Positions 1-9,120 of a DNA stretch of 64,000 nucleotides are shown in pieces. Source of the stretch: UBA2965 sp036526135 (GTDB lineage: Bacteria > Pseudomonadota > Gammaproteobacteria > Pseudomonadales > Azotimanducaceae); assembly GCA_036526135.1 (NCBI GenBank), contig DATCZA010000011.1, forward strand, positions 1 through 64,000, given 5' to 3'. The position numbers and the translations under genes were made by a program. Below the pieces are notes generated by a model, which saw only the letters and a program-made list of their open reading frames with translations, ran no database searches and had not been told where the DNA came from. The number at the start of each line of letters is the position of its first letter. Position 1 is the stretch's first letter.

Positions 1-863
1 GGCCTCAAGTTGAAGCCTTCCGCGCCGAGCTTCTCGGCGAGGGTCCACAGCGGCCCGAAGCCCGCGGTGGTCAGCGGTGTGACCGTGCAGCCGGTGGCGC
101 GGGTGATGCGCTCGATCCAGGCCAGTTCTGCCGGGTCGTCCAGCTGGTCGGAGACGAACTCCATGGTGCCGTAGCCGAGGCCTTCGAAGGCGCCGGCGAT
201 GGCGCGCATCTCGTCGGCGGACGCCCGGGTGCCGGGTACCAGCCGGCCGGCCTTGTCCACGTGGCCGTAGAAGCGGGAGGTGGAGAATCCCAGGGCGCCC
301 GCCTCCAGGGCGGTCCGGGTGAGGTCGCGCATGGCCGTCATGTCCTCGGGCGTGGCGTCGTCGTAGCAGCGCTCGCCCATGACGTAGTGGCGGATGGCGA
401 CGTGAGGCACCTGGGCGCCCACGTCCATGACGTAGGGGGTGTCGATGGCGTCCAGATACTCGGGAAAACTCTCCCAGCCCCAGGGTATGCCGTCGTGCAG
501 AGCCGTGCCGGGAATGTCCTCCACGCTCTCCATGAGGGCCACCAGCTCGTCTTCCGCGCCGGGACGCACCGGGGCAAAGCCCACGCCGCAGTTGCCCATG
601 ACGATGGAGGTCACCCCGTGCCAGCAGCTCGGCGTGATCTGCTTGTCCCAGCAGACCTGGCCGTCGTAGTGGGTGTGAATGTCCACGAAGCCGGGGGTCA
701 GGAGATCCCCGCCCGCGTCGATGACCCGGGCGGCGCTCGCAGGCGCAGACCCCTTCGCCGCCACCGCGACGATGGTGCCGTCGTCCACCACCACGTCGCC
801 CTCTCTGCGGGGTGCGCCGGTGCCGTCGACGATGGTGGCGTTGCGGATGATGAGGTCGTGCAT
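1..863 (-). CDS. N-acyl-D-amino-acid deacylase-type amidohydrolase (3' end cut by window)
   Basis: This is a metal-dependent amidohydrolase of the D-aminoacylase/dihydroorotase-like superfamily, which hydrolyses amide bonds. The translation starts MHDLIIRNATIVDGTG, the usual small beta-sandwich opening of the family. It continues into the metal-binding motif FVDIHTHYDGQ at about residues 55-65 and a GNCGVG motif whose cysteine is a metal ligand in D-aminoacylases. The chosen ATG at 863 is preceded by GGGGAGA, a fair ribosome site. The gene runs off the left edge, so roughly 290 of the usual 500-570 residues are visible. It is divergent from the GST gene, with about 107 bp between them. The substrate cannot be read from sequence; many relatives annotated this way have never been tested. 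Confidence 0.88.
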   Translation of the reverse strand, partial: MHDLIIRNATIVDGTGAPRREGDVVVDDGTIVAVAAKGSAPASAARVIDAGGDLLTPGFVDIHTHYDGQVCWDKQITPSCWHGVTSIVMGNCGVGFAPVRPGAEDELVALMESVEDIPGTALHDGIPWGWESFPEYLDAIDTPYVMDVGAQVPHVAIRHYVMGERCYDDATPEDMTAMRDLTRTALEAGALGFSTSRFYGHVDKAGRLVPGTRASADEMRAIAGAFEGLGYGTMEFVSDQLDDPAELAWIERITRATGCTVTPLTTAGFGPLWTLAEKLGAEGFNLR

Positions 864-970
864 GGGCTGTCTCCCCTACCCTTCGCTGGATCCCTGATTG
901 CTCAGGATACTACCATGAGGACCAGTCAGGCCGGCGCCGTCGGTGTGCCGACCCTATCGAGGAGCGCGCC

Positions 971-1771
971 ATGTCCGAACCCGTCCTGAAGATCTTCTCC
1001 TACCTGCCCAATCCCCGGGTGTGGAAAGCCCAGATCGCCGCCGAGCTCTGTGGCGTGACCGTGGACGTGGTCGGCGACCGGCCCGCTTCGCTGCAGAACT
1101 GGTTGTGGGACTTCGAAGCACGGCCGCTGGACGAAGCGGAGCGCACGGCGGACAGCCCCCACGCCAGAGAAAGCCGCCGGGGTTTCTCCGGCCTTCTCTT
1201 CAAGACCGACGCCTTCCTCACCGCCCATCCCTTCGGCACCGTCCCCGCCGCGTTCGCGCCGGGAGGCGAGCCCGGCATCTTCGAGTCCAACAGCATCCTG
1301 CGCGCGGTGGCCCGGGCGGGTGCCGCCAACCGGCAGCTGTACGGCGGCGATGGGTACCAAGCATCGCGCATCGACGGCTTCTTAGACGCCAACCTGGTCT
1401 TCGCCAGGGAAGCCCAGGTCTACCTGCTCGGCATGGACCAGCCCCAGGCTCACGTCCACGAGCGCATGGCGGCCGCTTACCAGTTCTATCTCGCCGGCGT
1501 GGAGAGCGCGCTGGCGCGCAGCGCCTTCCTGGCCGGGGACGAGCTGAGCATTGCCGACATCTCCTTCGTCTGCGACTTCGCCCAGTTCTTGAGAGAAGGG
1601 CACTACGAGGATGCTCTGGAAAAAGCCGGCCTTTCGTTGATCAGCGGCAACGGCCCGGAAGACTATCCCCGCAGCTTCCACCACCTGCTCACGCTCAGCG
1701 CCGAGCCGGCGTTCGCGCAGCACATGGGAACCTATCTGGACTGGTATCGAAGGCGCGCTGCGAGCGCGTAA
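971..1771 (+). CDS. Glutathione S-transferase-like protein
   Basis: The 266-residue protein has the two-domain glutathione transferase layout. An N-terminal thioredoxin-like part starts KIFSYLPNPRVWKAQIAAEL, with a glutathione-site-like segment ending in FESNSILRAVAR at about residues 98-109. The all-helical C-terminal domain carries the usual capping-box motif (GDELSIADISF, about residues 188-198). The N-terminal domain is longer than in standard 200-220 residue GSTs, resembling the GST-like domain of eukaryotic elongation factor 1-gamma. The ATG at 971 is preceded by GAGGAGCG. The partner substrate is unknown. Its neighbours are catabolic oxidoreductases, so a detoxification or isomerisation step in xenobiotic or lipid breakdown is possible but inferred. 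Confidence 0.85.
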   Translation: MSEPVLKIFSYLPNPRVWKAQIAAELCGVTVDVVGDRPASLQNWLWDFEARPLDEAERTADSPHARESRRGFSGLLFKTDAFLTAHPFGTVPAAFAPGGEPGIFESNSILRAVARAGAANRQLYGGDGYQASRIDGFLDANLVFAREAQVYLLGMDQPQAHVHERMAAAYQFYLAGVESALARSAFLAGDELSIADISFVCDFAQFLREGHYEDALEKAGLSLISGNGPEDYPRSFHHLLTLSAEPAFAQHMGTYLDWYRRRAASA

Positions 1772-1786
1772 GGGCCGTTCGCGCCG

Positions 1787-2491
1787 CTACCAGTTCTCGC
1801 CATGTGGCCTGAGCTCTGACAGGAACGTCCACGCCGACGGGTCCTGGTGCGCCAGGTACCAGGCGTTCTCCGCGATGGACGCCGGCTGAATGAAGAAGCC
1901 GTCGGGCTGGTCGGCGAACCGCCGCCGGGTCCAGGCGAGGTCGATCACCGCGTCGATGACGATGTAGGCCACGTGCACGTGCTGGGGACCAAGTGAGCGG
2001 GCCATGGACTCCGCGAGGATCCGCTGGGCCGCCTTGGTGGGGGCAAACCCGGCGAAGCCCGCCTTGCCCCGCAAAGCCGACGTGTTGCCCGTGACGATGA
2101 TGGCCCCTTCCCCCGCCTCGATCATGGCGGGCGCCACCGCCCGGCCGAGGTGAAGCAGACCCATGACGTTCACCTGGAAGTTGGCCTCGAGCTGAGCCGG
2201 CTCGATGCTCAGGAAGTCGCCGAAAGCGCCACCCACGGCGTTGTGAATGGCGATCGAAGGCGGGCCGAGCTCGTCCGCGACGCGGGCGAGAGTCGATTCG
2301 ATCTGCGCGGGATCCGCCATGTCGCAGGGATAGGCGTGAGCGTTCGGCATCTCGCCTGCCAGCGCCTCCAGGCGCTCGGCCGTGCGGGCTATCATGGCCA
2401 CCCGGTAGCCGCCCTCGTGAAACCGCCGCACCATGGCGGCACCGGTGCCCGGCCCCACCCCGGTGACGACGCAGACCTTCTGCTCAGCCAC
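1787..2491 (-). CDS. Short-chain dehydrogenase/reductase with Phe in place of catalytic Tyr
   Basis: The protein is a 234-residue SDR with a Rossmann fold. It has a glycine-rich cofactor loop (TGVGPGTGAA, about residues 9-18), NAVGG at the NAG position and a serine in the TGNTSA segment. The family signature YxxxK reads FAPTK, so the lysine is present but the catalytic tyrosine is phenylalanine. I recall a branch of SDRs with this change, so it may be a subfamily trait rather than damage. The GTG start at 2491 is chosen because GGGAGAT sits just upstream and because alignment to SDRs begins there. The stop of the broken SnoaL-like gene overlaps this GTG, which indicates translational coupling. 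It ends 15 bp from the convergent GST gene. Confidence 0.85.
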   Translation of the reverse strand: MAEQKVCVVTGVGPGTGAAMVRRFHEGGYRVAMIARTAERLEALAGEMPNAHAYPCDMADPAQIESTLARVADELGPPSIAIHNAVGGAFGDFLSIEPAQLEANFQVNVMGLLHLGRAVAPAMIEAGEGAIIVTGNTSALRGKAGFAGFAPTKAAQRILAESMARSLGPQHVHVAYIVIDAVIDLAWTRRRFADQPDGFFIQPASIAENAWYLAHQDPSAWTFLSELRPHGENW

Positions 2492-2890
2492 GGAAATCTC
2501 CCAGCAGATCGTAGGACGTATCCTGCATGTCGATGCGCCCGTGAGGCAGCCGGCCGAAGAGCCCGTGCTGCCACTCGGCGGTGGACGCACCGTTGATGTT
2601 CCAGTCCATCACGTAAAGGCGGTGTCCGGCCCCGTGAACTCGATCAGCACGTTGTCCACCCGATGGGTCTGCTGCCTGACGCCGAGCTCGGCATCGAATG
2701 GGCCGATGAACTCGGCGAACTCCCAGGCGTTGCCCGAGAAGATACCGTGGTCGTCCGTGCCGTCGGGATGGTAGGCGGTCTTGAGAATGCCCACGTCGAG
2801 CCGGTCGATGCCCCGGCAGTAGCGCATCAGGCAGTCGTAAATGGCCTGCCGGTCCTTGAGCTCCTTTGTCTGTTCTTCGATGGTGCTCAT
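2484..2890 (-). pseudogene. SnoaL-like (NTF2-fold) protein with internal deletion and frameshift
   Basis: The reading frame starts MSTIEEQTKELKDRQ and matches the neighbouring SnoaL-like protein (RQAIYDCLMRYCRGIDRLD against KQAIHDVCMYYCRAVDRLN). It then stops after FTGPDTAFT at 2609. In another frame, directly following, is YVMDWNINGASTAEWQHGLFGRL, which matches the neighbour's C-terminus (LVLDWNHSQPGSAEWEEGMYGEL) and runs to a stop at 2484-2486. About 43 residues of the family's C-terminal strands are missing at the junction and the frame is changed. The simplest reading is a deletion of about 130 bp. If translated, the product would be about 93 residues and would probably not fold. An assembly error is the alternative. 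The start overlaps the upstream gene's stop (ATGA). Confidence 0.75.
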
Positions 2891-3408
2891 GACAGGAACG
2901 TGTAGACCGGGTCTTCCTTGCCCCGCACGCCCCGGGCGCGCAGCTCGCCGTACATGCCTTCCTCCCACTCCGCGCTGCCCGGCTGGCTGTGGTTCCAGTC
3001 GAGGACTAACTTGCGATGGGCGATGCGCCACCGACCGTCGCGGCGCTCGTAGCGATCCAGATACCGGCCCACCAGAATCCGGTCGGTCAAACCCGCCTCC
3101 GACCGCTCGCCGAGGTAGGCAAAAACGTAGATCTCGCCCACGGCGCTGTCCCCGTCCACCGCCACCAGCTCGTTGCCGATGCAGTGATAGGTGCGCTCGA
3201 GGCTCTCCAGCAGCGGAAACATGTTCGCGACGAACCCGCTGGCCGGCCCGTCGTACACGCCGTATTCCACGGTGGCGTCGTCGTGAAAGACGCGCTCGAG
3301 CAGCTCGGCGTTCAGGCGATCCACGGCCCGGCAGTAGTACATGCAGACGTCGTGAATGGCCTGCTTGTCCAGAGCATCTCTGAGCTCCGGATCGATCCCC
3401 ACGGACAT
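2887..3408 (-). CDS. SnoaL-like / nuclear transport factor 2-fold protein
   Basis: The 173-residue protein belongs to the SnoaL-like (NTF2 cone-fold) group found beside SDRs and ring-modifying oxygenases. Members often act as small hydrolases, isomerases or dehydratases on polyketide, steroid or aromatic intermediates. It has the typical opening ELRDALDKQAIHDVCMYYCRAVDRLN, the middle segment TYHCIGNELVAVDGDSA and the C-terminal RYLDRYERRDGRWRIAHR. The ATG at 3408 follows GGGGAGGAGAG, a strong ribosome site. It is the first gene of a three-gene minus-strand operon: this gene, its broken paralogue, and the SDR, all overlapping. The operon is divergent from the flavin monooxygenase gene at 3563. 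Its substrate is unknown. Confidence 0.85.
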   Translation of the reverse strand: MSVGIDPELRDALDKQAIHDVCMYYCRAVDRLNAELLERVFHDDATVEYGVYDGPASGFVANMFPLLESLERTYHCIGNELVAVDGDSAVGEIYVFAYLGERSEAGLTDRILVGRYLDRYERRDGRWRIAHRKLVLDWNHSQPGSAEWEEGMYGELRARGVRGKEDPVYTFLS

Positions 3409-3562
3409 GCTTCTCTCCTCCCCTTTCTTCCCGAGCACTAGCCTAGACCATGCCCGCCGCCGCCGAAACCCGCCATCACAGCCGCGAGCCGGTTTGTGCC
3501 CCCGCTTCATCTGTCCTACTCTCGATCGACGACAACGCCTCATTGGGGAAGGAGCGGGCGCC

Positions 3563-4747
3563 ATGGCCGAAACCGCCGCACAGGAACCCATCGTGACCGG
3601 GGATGAGCTCATCGCCCGGGCCCGGGCACTCACGCCCGTGCTGGCGGCAGAAGCCGCAGAATCCGAACGGCTCAGGCGGCCCACTGACGCCGCCATCGAC
3701 GCCCTGCGGGAGTCCGGCATTTTCCGGATGATGGTTCCGCGGGCCTACGGCGGCTACGAGCTGGATCTGGACACCTTTCTGGGCGTCGGGCTCGCCCTGG
3801 GTGCGGGTGACGCCTCATTAGCGTGGGTCGCCAATTTCTACGTCGAGCACAACTGGATCTTCTGCCAGTTCCCCGAGGCCTTTCAGAAACCCTTCTTTGC
3901 CGAACGCGACTACTCCCTGGCCCCGGCCACCGTGGCGCCCACCGGGGTCGCCGAGCCGGTGGAAGGCGGCTACCGGCTTGCCGGACGCTGGTCGTGGGGG
4001 ACGGGCGTCATGCACGGCGACTGGGTCATCGTGAGCGCCGTGGTGCCCGGCGACGATCCCGTGCCCGACATGCGCTTCTTCGCGCTGCCCATCGAGGAGA
4101 TCACCGTGGACGACGTCTGGCACATCGAAGGCATGCTCGGCACCGGCAGCAACGACATTCTCATCGACGGCCGGGTGATCCCGGAAGAGCGGGCGGTATC
4201 CCTGAACGCCATGCGCGACGGCCGTGCGCCGGGTGCCGAAATCCACGACGGACCGCTGTACCGGACGCCGATGATGCCCGTGCTCGTCATGGCGGCCGCC
4301 ATGCCGGCCGTGGGCCAGGCGAGAGCGGTGGTCGATGCGTTCAAGCAGTCGCTTCAGGATCGCTTCATGCCCATGTGGGGCATCACCCAGGCAGAGCGGC
4401 CGGCGGCCCAGATGCGCGTTGCCAGGGCGGAGCTGGAGATGCGCCAGACCGAGATGCTCATGGGCGAGGTGGTCGAGGACGTCATGGCGCGGCGCAACGA
4501 GGCGACCCTGGCAGACCGTGCGCGGTGGATGGCGAGCCTCGCCCTCGCGGTGGACCAGAGCAAGCAGATCGTTGCCTCCGTTGCGACGGCCAGCGGCGCC
4601 AGCGCGCATTTCTCGAGCCACCCGCTGCAGCGCGCCGCGCGGGATCTGAGCACGCTTTCGTGCCACGCGGTCTTCGATCTGGACGCAAGGCTCGAGACTG
4701 CCGGAAAGGCCATGCTCGGTCTTGACCCCGGACCGATCATGATCTGA
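3563..4747 (+). CDS. Acyl-CoA dehydrogenase-fold flavin-dependent monooxygenase
   Basis: The 394-residue protein has the acyl-CoA dehydrogenase fold: a helical N-terminus (LRESGIFRMMVPRAYGGYELD), a middle beta-domain (GGYRLAGRWSWGTGVMHGDWVI) and a helical C-terminus. It matches the class of two-component flavin monooxygenases related to HsaA, DszC and the HpaB-like hydroxylases better than true acyl-CoA dehydrogenases. The catalytic glutamate region of the latter is absent and the middle domain has the WSWGTG pattern of the monooxygenases. Such enzymes use reduced flavin from a separate reductase, and no obvious reductase is nearby. The ATG at 3563 is preceded by GGAAGGAG. A true dehydrogenase role cannot be excluded. 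Confidence 0.82.
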   Translation: MAETAAQEPIVTGDELIARARALTPVLAAEAAESERLRRPTDAAIDALRESGIFRMMVPRAYGGYELDLDTFLGVGLALGAGDASLAWVANFYVEHNWIFCQFPEAFQKPFFAERDYSLAPATVAPTGVAEPVEGGYRLAGRWSWGTGVMHGDWVIVSAVVPGDDPVPDMRFFALPIEEITVDDVWHIEGMLGTGSNDILIDGRVIPEERAVSLNAMRDGRAPGAEIHDGPLYRTPMMPVLVMAAAMPAVGQARAVVDAFKQSLQDRFMPMWGITQAERPAAQMRVARAELEMRQTEMLMGEVVEDVMARRNEATLADRARWMASLALAVDQSKQIVASVATASGASAHFSSHPLQRAARDLSTLSCHAVFDLDARLETAGKAMLGLDPGPIMI

Positions 4748-4925
4748 AAAGTCCGAGGCCGGCGGCGGGCTCGGCGGGGACCCTGGGGATCGGCGCTCAC
4801 GGCTCAATTTCATTGCGGTTCGGGTTGTACGAACGCCGCAAAGTTCATAGGCTGCGCGGTCAAAAACAAGCTGTCCACAACAAAAAACAAGATCCTCGGC
4901 CACCCGGCCGGAACTTGGGGGAAAC

Positions 4926-7409
4926 ATGTCAAAGTCTGCACTGACATCTGCACTGACAAAGGTGCCGTTCGCCCGATCGGTCATGGCGAAATCGGTGTCT
5001 CTGGCTTCGGCCGGGCTCGTCGCCATGCCGGTTGTCTCGGTCGATGCGGCCACGGGCTCGTCCGTCATCGAGGAAGTGATCGTCACCTCCAGCCGCCGGG
5101 AGCAGAGCGTCCAGGACATTCCCATCAACATCACCGCGGTGAGCGACACGATGATCAAGGAGCTGCGATTAGACGGCATTGCCGAGATCGCCAGATATGT
5201 TCCCGGGCTGACGGTGGTCGACCGGGGGCCGCGGGACGAACAGCCGGACATTCTGGTGCGCGGCCTGAACACCACGGGGCTGGGGCCCGGATTCATCAGC
5301 GACACCGTGGCCGTCTACTTCGGCGAGATCCCGCTGAACGTCGACTTCAAGCCCGTCGACATGGAGCGGGTCGAGGTCCTGATCGGTCCCCAGGGTACGC
5401 TGTACGGCCAGGGCACCCTCGGCGGCGCCATTCGCTACATACCCAAGCGGGCGGATACCTCCGCGCTGAGCATCGACGCCCGCGCCAAGGCGATGTCCAA
5501 CAAGGAGAGCGACGGCCTGAGCACCGACATCGGCGTGACGTTGAACATCCCGCTGGTGGAGGACGTGCTGGCGGCACGCGTCAACTTCGACCGGCTCAAC
5601 GACAAGGGCTTCATCGACTACCCGTTCGTCGTTCAGGAATCGGGCGTGTCGAACCCGGAGCCCGACTTCAGCGACCCGGCGGACGTCGCAGCCAACCTGC
5701 GTGAGGTGGAGGACGCAAACGGTGAGGAAGCCACCTCCATTCGCGCCAACCTGCGATTCACCCCCACCGACGGGATCGACGTGAACCTCTGGTACCTGAA
5801 CCAGGAGAACGAGACGGAGGGACGGCAGATCGCCAACCGTCTGGCGATCGGTACCGGCAAGTACGAATCGGGACTGCGCTACGAGGAGCCCAACGACTAC
5901 GAGAACGAGCTGTGGGCCATCGAAGCGACCGCCGACCTGCGATTCGCCGAAGCAACCCTCATCTACGGGGAAACCCAGTACGACGAGCTCGGGCAGCGCG
6001 ATCAGACGGACCTGCTGCTTAATTTCGAGTACGGCTACGAGTTCTTCCCCACCTTCTCTTCCTTCACCCGGGAGATTTTGGAAGAGGAAAGCGACACCCT
6101 GGAAGTGCGGCTCACCTCCCAGCATGGCGGCCCCCTGTCATGGGTGGTGGGCTACTTCAAGAACGAGGTGTCGAGTGTCGGAACGAGCGAAGAGTTCACC
6201 CCTGGCTTCGACCAGTTCGCCGTGGACAACTTCGGCGGCGTGCAGCTGCGGCCGGACAGCCTCGAGTACTACTCGATTGACGACACGGAAGAAGAAGAGA
6301 CCGCCTTTTACGGTGAGGTCTCGTTCGCGATCACGGATGCGCTGGACGTGACCGTCGGCTACCGCAATTACGAGTTCAAGGCCGACAGCACCAGCGGATT
6401 TGCGCTGCCGCTGCTGGACACGGTGTTCTTTGGGGACGATCCGGATGCCATCAACGTCGACCTGGGCGATCCCAATCAAGGGAAGGACGACGGTGATCTC
6501 TTCAAGTTCAACGTCTCCTACGATATTGAGAACTTCGGGCTGCTCTACGCCACGTTCTCGGAGGGCTACCGCAATGGCGGCGTGAACTCCGTACCTTTGT
6601 GCACCCCGGAACAAATCGCCAGCGATCAGCAGCAGCTGTGCGCGCTCGAGGACGAGGTTCTCATCGATCCCGATACCATCGACAACTACGAGATCGGCCT
6701 CAAGGGCATGTTCCTCGACAACACCCTGTCGCTGAACCTGGCCGCCTTCTTCATCGACTGGAAGGACCTCCAGGTTGCCGAGGTCACCGCCAACGGCAAC
6801 CTGCCCATCACCGGTAACGGCAGCGCCGCTGAGAGCAAGGGCATCGAGATGTCGGGCCGCTGGCTCATCAACGACAACTGGGAAGTGATGATGAGCTACG
6901 CCTACACCAACGCCGAGCTGACGGAGACGGCGCCCGGCCTGGTGGGCCCTCTGGACGCGTTGAAGGGCACGCGTCTGCCCGGCCACGCCGAGCATCAGGG
7001 ATCCTTCAACGTCGTCTACAACCGGACGGTGTGGGGCGACGTGGACATGACGCTGAACTACGGGCTCGTCTTCTCCACAGACGTCTTCAATATTCCCGGC
7101 GGCGACGAGGACACGCTGGTGGACGAGGACGGCGTGCCGGGAGACCGGGGCGGCGAGGCTATCCCGGGTTACGACGTGCATCACCTGTCGGCATCGTTCA
7201 GCCGCGATTCCTGGACCGTTCAGGCCTTTGTCGACAATCTGTGGAACGAGTACTACATCACGGGCACCCGCACCTCGCGCCGGTTCCTGCAGGACGAGAA
7301 TCTCGGACCCGGCAACACGATCAACGGCTTCACGCTGCGCTCGTACGGCCAGTACGTGGGCATGCCGCGCAACATCGGGATCAGCGTGAGCTACACCTTC
7401 GAGCGTTGA
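4926..7409 (+). CDS. TonB-dependent outer-membrane receptor
   Basis: The 827-residue protein is an outer-membrane TonB-dependent transporter. After a signal-like N-terminus comes a TonB-box-like stretch (IEEVIVTSSRREQSVQDIPINI, about residues 47-68). A plug domain follows (DGIAEIARYVPGLTV, ILVRGLNT, VEVLIGPQGTLYGQGTLGGAIRYI). The long beta-barrel ends in YTFER, with an aromatic residue near the C-terminus. The plug sequence and length resemble receptors for hydrophobic or sugar substrates in marine gammaproteobacteria and sphingomonads, not classic siderophore receptors. No TonB or iron genes are adjacent. Its setting between a flavin monooxygenase and a sulfotransferase suggests uptake of an organic compound, which is inference. 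Confidence 0.93.
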   Translation: MSKSALTSALTKVPFARSVMAKSVSLASAGLVAMPVVSVDAATGSSVIEEVIVTSSRREQSVQDIPINITAVSDTMIKELRLDGIAEIARYVPGLTVVDRGPRDEQPDILVRGLNTTGLGPGFISDTVAVYFGEIPLNVDFKPVDMERVEVLIGPQGTLYGQGTLGGAIRYIPKRADTSALSIDARAKAMSNKESDGLSTDIGVTLNIPLVEDVLAARVNFDRLNDKGFIDYPFVVQESGVSNPEPDFSDPADVAANLREVEDANGEEATSIRANLRFTPTDGIDVNLWYLNQENETEGRQIANRLAIGTGKYESGLRYEEPNDYENELWAIEATADLRFAEATLIYGETQYDELGQRDQTDLLLNFEYGYEFFPTFSSFTREILEEESDTLEVRLTSQHGGPLSWVVGYFKNEVSSVGTSEEFTPGFDQFAVDNFGGVQLRPDSLEYYSIDDTEEEETAFYGEVSFAITDALDVTVGYRNYEFKADSTSGFALPLLDTVFFGDDPDAINVDLGDPNQGKDDGDLFKFNVSYDIENFGLLYATFSEGYRNGGVNSVPLCTPEQIASDQQQLCALEDEVLIDPDTIDNYEIGLKGMFLDNTLSLNLAAFFIDWKDLQVAEVTANGNLPITGNGSAAESKGIEMSGRWLINDNWEVMMSYAYTNAELTETAPGLVGPLDALKGTRLPGHAEHQGSFNVVYNRTVWGDVDMTLNYGLVFSTDVFNIPGGDEDTLVDEDGVPGDRGGEAIPGYDVHHLSASFSRDSWTVQAFVDNLWNEYYITGTRTSRRFLQDENLGPGNTINGFTLRSYGQYVGMPRNIGISVSYTFER

Positions 7410-7476
7410 GCCCGCCCTTACCGGCCTGGCCAGCAGCAGCGTTGTATCGTTGCCGCGGCCGGCCTAAGGTGCGCGG

Positions 7477-9063
7477 ATGCAAGATTCAGTTGCCGAGCTC
7501 AGGAAAGAAGCTGCCAGAGCGCTGAACCAGCGGGCCTACGAGCGAGCCGCCGTGCTGTGCCGGCGTCTTCTGCAGCAGGACCCAAAGTGCGCCGACGGAT
7601 GGTTCCTGATGGGCATGGTGGCGGCCGCCAACGGGCGGATCACCAAGGCCCTGGAGCTCGTCGGCAACGCCGCGCTGCTGGACGCCGACAATGCGGAGTA
7701 CCTGGCCCAGAAGGCGAGGCTGCACCTCCTGCTGAGTCAGCCGGAGGCGGCCCGGGAGACGGCAGACCGAGCGCTCGCCGCCAGGCCGGAGGACCCGCTC
7801 ACCCTGGACACGCTGGGCGTGGTCTACACGCGCACGGGTAACTACGACCAAGCCCGGCAGTTGCTGCAGCGCGCGGTGGCCGCCGCAGACGACAATCCCC
7901 AGTTCCACTTCAATATTGCGTCCGTGGAGCAGTTTCTCGGCAACCTGGAAGCCGCGGCCGCCGGGTACGAGCGCAGCATTGAGCTCCATCCGCGCTTCTT
8001 CCGGGCGCGCTGGGCCCTGTCGGAGCTGAGGAAGTCGGATTCGGATGCCCGTGGCATCGACGTGCTCGAGCACCTGCTCGCCGATTCGCAGCTCACGGCC
8101 GAGGACGAGCTCTATCTGGCCCACGCCCTTGCGACGGAGTACGAAAAGGACGCGCGCCACGACGACGCGTTCCGGGTGCTGGCTCGGGCCAAAGCCAGGC
8201 GGCGCGCCCGCATCGGATACGCCCATGAGAATGATGCGCGGCTCTTCAATGCGATCAGAGAAGCCTTCCCCGTGGGCTCCCTGCAGGCGCCGGCAGACGC
8301 CGACGCAGGTAGCGATGCCATCTTCGTGATCGGGATGCCGCGAACGGGCACGACGCTCGTCGAGCGCATTCTGGACAGTCATCCCGAGGTTCAATCGCTT
8401 GGCGAGATTCAGGACTTCGCCATGGCGGTAAAGACCGCGTCGGGCTCACGCAGCGGCCTGATCCTGGACGAAGATGTCATATCGCGAGCCCGCGACGCGG
8501 ACGCTTTGCAGATCGGTCAAAGTTATCTGCAGTCCATCGCGGCCCGACTGGGACACGACGGCAGGTTCGTCGACAAGATGCCCCTGAATTTTCTCTATGC
8601 CGGCTTCATTCTCAGCACCCTCCCCGGCGCCCGGATCGTCTGTCTGAAACGGCATCCGCTGGACACCTGCATCAGCAGCTTCCGGCAGCTTTTCGCCCTG
8701 GATTTCTCCTACTACAACTACCACTACGATCTGCAGGACACGGCCCGCTACTACGCGCTGTTCCGACAGCTGATGGGGCACTGGCAGGCCTGCGGCCACG
8801 GACGCATCCACGAGGTCTCCTACGAGGCCCTGACTGCCGATCCCGAATCCGAGGTGCGGCATTTGCTCAGCTACCTCGAGCTTCCCTGGCACCCGGCATG
8901 CCTGGAGTTTCATCGCAATCGCGGCGCCGTGGCCACCGCCAGCACGGTGCAGGTGAGGCAGCCCCTGTACCGGTCCTCGGTATCGCGATGGAAACGCTAC
9001 GAAGCGCATCTGCAGGACGCGATTGCGGTTTTAGAGCAGAACGGCATCGAGTGGCGCGACTGA
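7477..9063 (+). CDS. TPR-repeat sulfotransferase family protein
   Basis: The 528-residue protein joins tetratricopeptide repeats (about residues 1-250, with pairs such as ADGWFLMGMVAAANGRITKALEL and LDTLGVVYTRTGNYDQARQLL) to a sulfotransferase domain (about 275-528). The 5'-phosphosulfate loop for PAPS reads FVIGMPRTGTTLVERIL. A later segment, ARIVCLKRHPLDTCISSFRQLF, fits the 3'-phosphate site of protein-tyrosine-sulfotransferase-like enzymes. Bacterial TPR-sulfotransferases of this architecture are common in marine proteobacteria, but few have known substrates. No signal peptide is visible, so it is probably cytoplasmic. It follows the TonB receptor by 67 bp on the same strand. Confidence 0.9.
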   Translation: MQDSVAELRKEAARALNQRAYERAAVLCRRLLQQDPKCADGWFLMGMVAAANGRITKALELVGNAALLDADNAEYLAQKARLHLLLSQPEAARETADRALAARPEDPLTLDTLGVVYTRTGNYDQARQLLQRAVAAADDNPQFHFNIASVEQFLGNLEAAAAGYERSIELHPRFFRARWALSELRKSDSDARGIDVLEHLLADSQLTAEDELYLAHALATEYEKDARHDDAFRVLARAKARRRARIGYAHENDARLFNAIREAFPVGSLQAPADADAGSDAIFVIGMPRTGTTLVERILDSHPEVQSLGEIQDFAMAVKTASGSRSGLILDEDVISRARDADALQIGQSYLQSIAARLGHDGRFVDKMPLNFLYAGFILSTLPGARIVCLKRHPLDTCISSFRQLFALDFSYYNYHYDLQDTARYYALFRQLMGHWQACGHGRIHEVSYEALTADPESEVRHLLSYLELPWHPACLEFHRNRGAVATASTVQVRQPLYRSSVSRWKRYEAHLQDAIAVLEQNGIEWRD

Positions 9064-9120
9064 GAGATCTCGGTTCTGCGTGATAGGCTTCACCGAAACA
9101 TCGCAGGTGTCGGCGCACGA

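Noticed and set aside
3818..5305. A long 495-codon minus-strand open frame across the flavin monooxygenase gene and the start of the TonB receptor gene
   Set aside because: Its translation is rich in His, Arg and Gly with no family motifs, and it lies antisense to two well-supported genes; it is a by-product of high-GC codon use.
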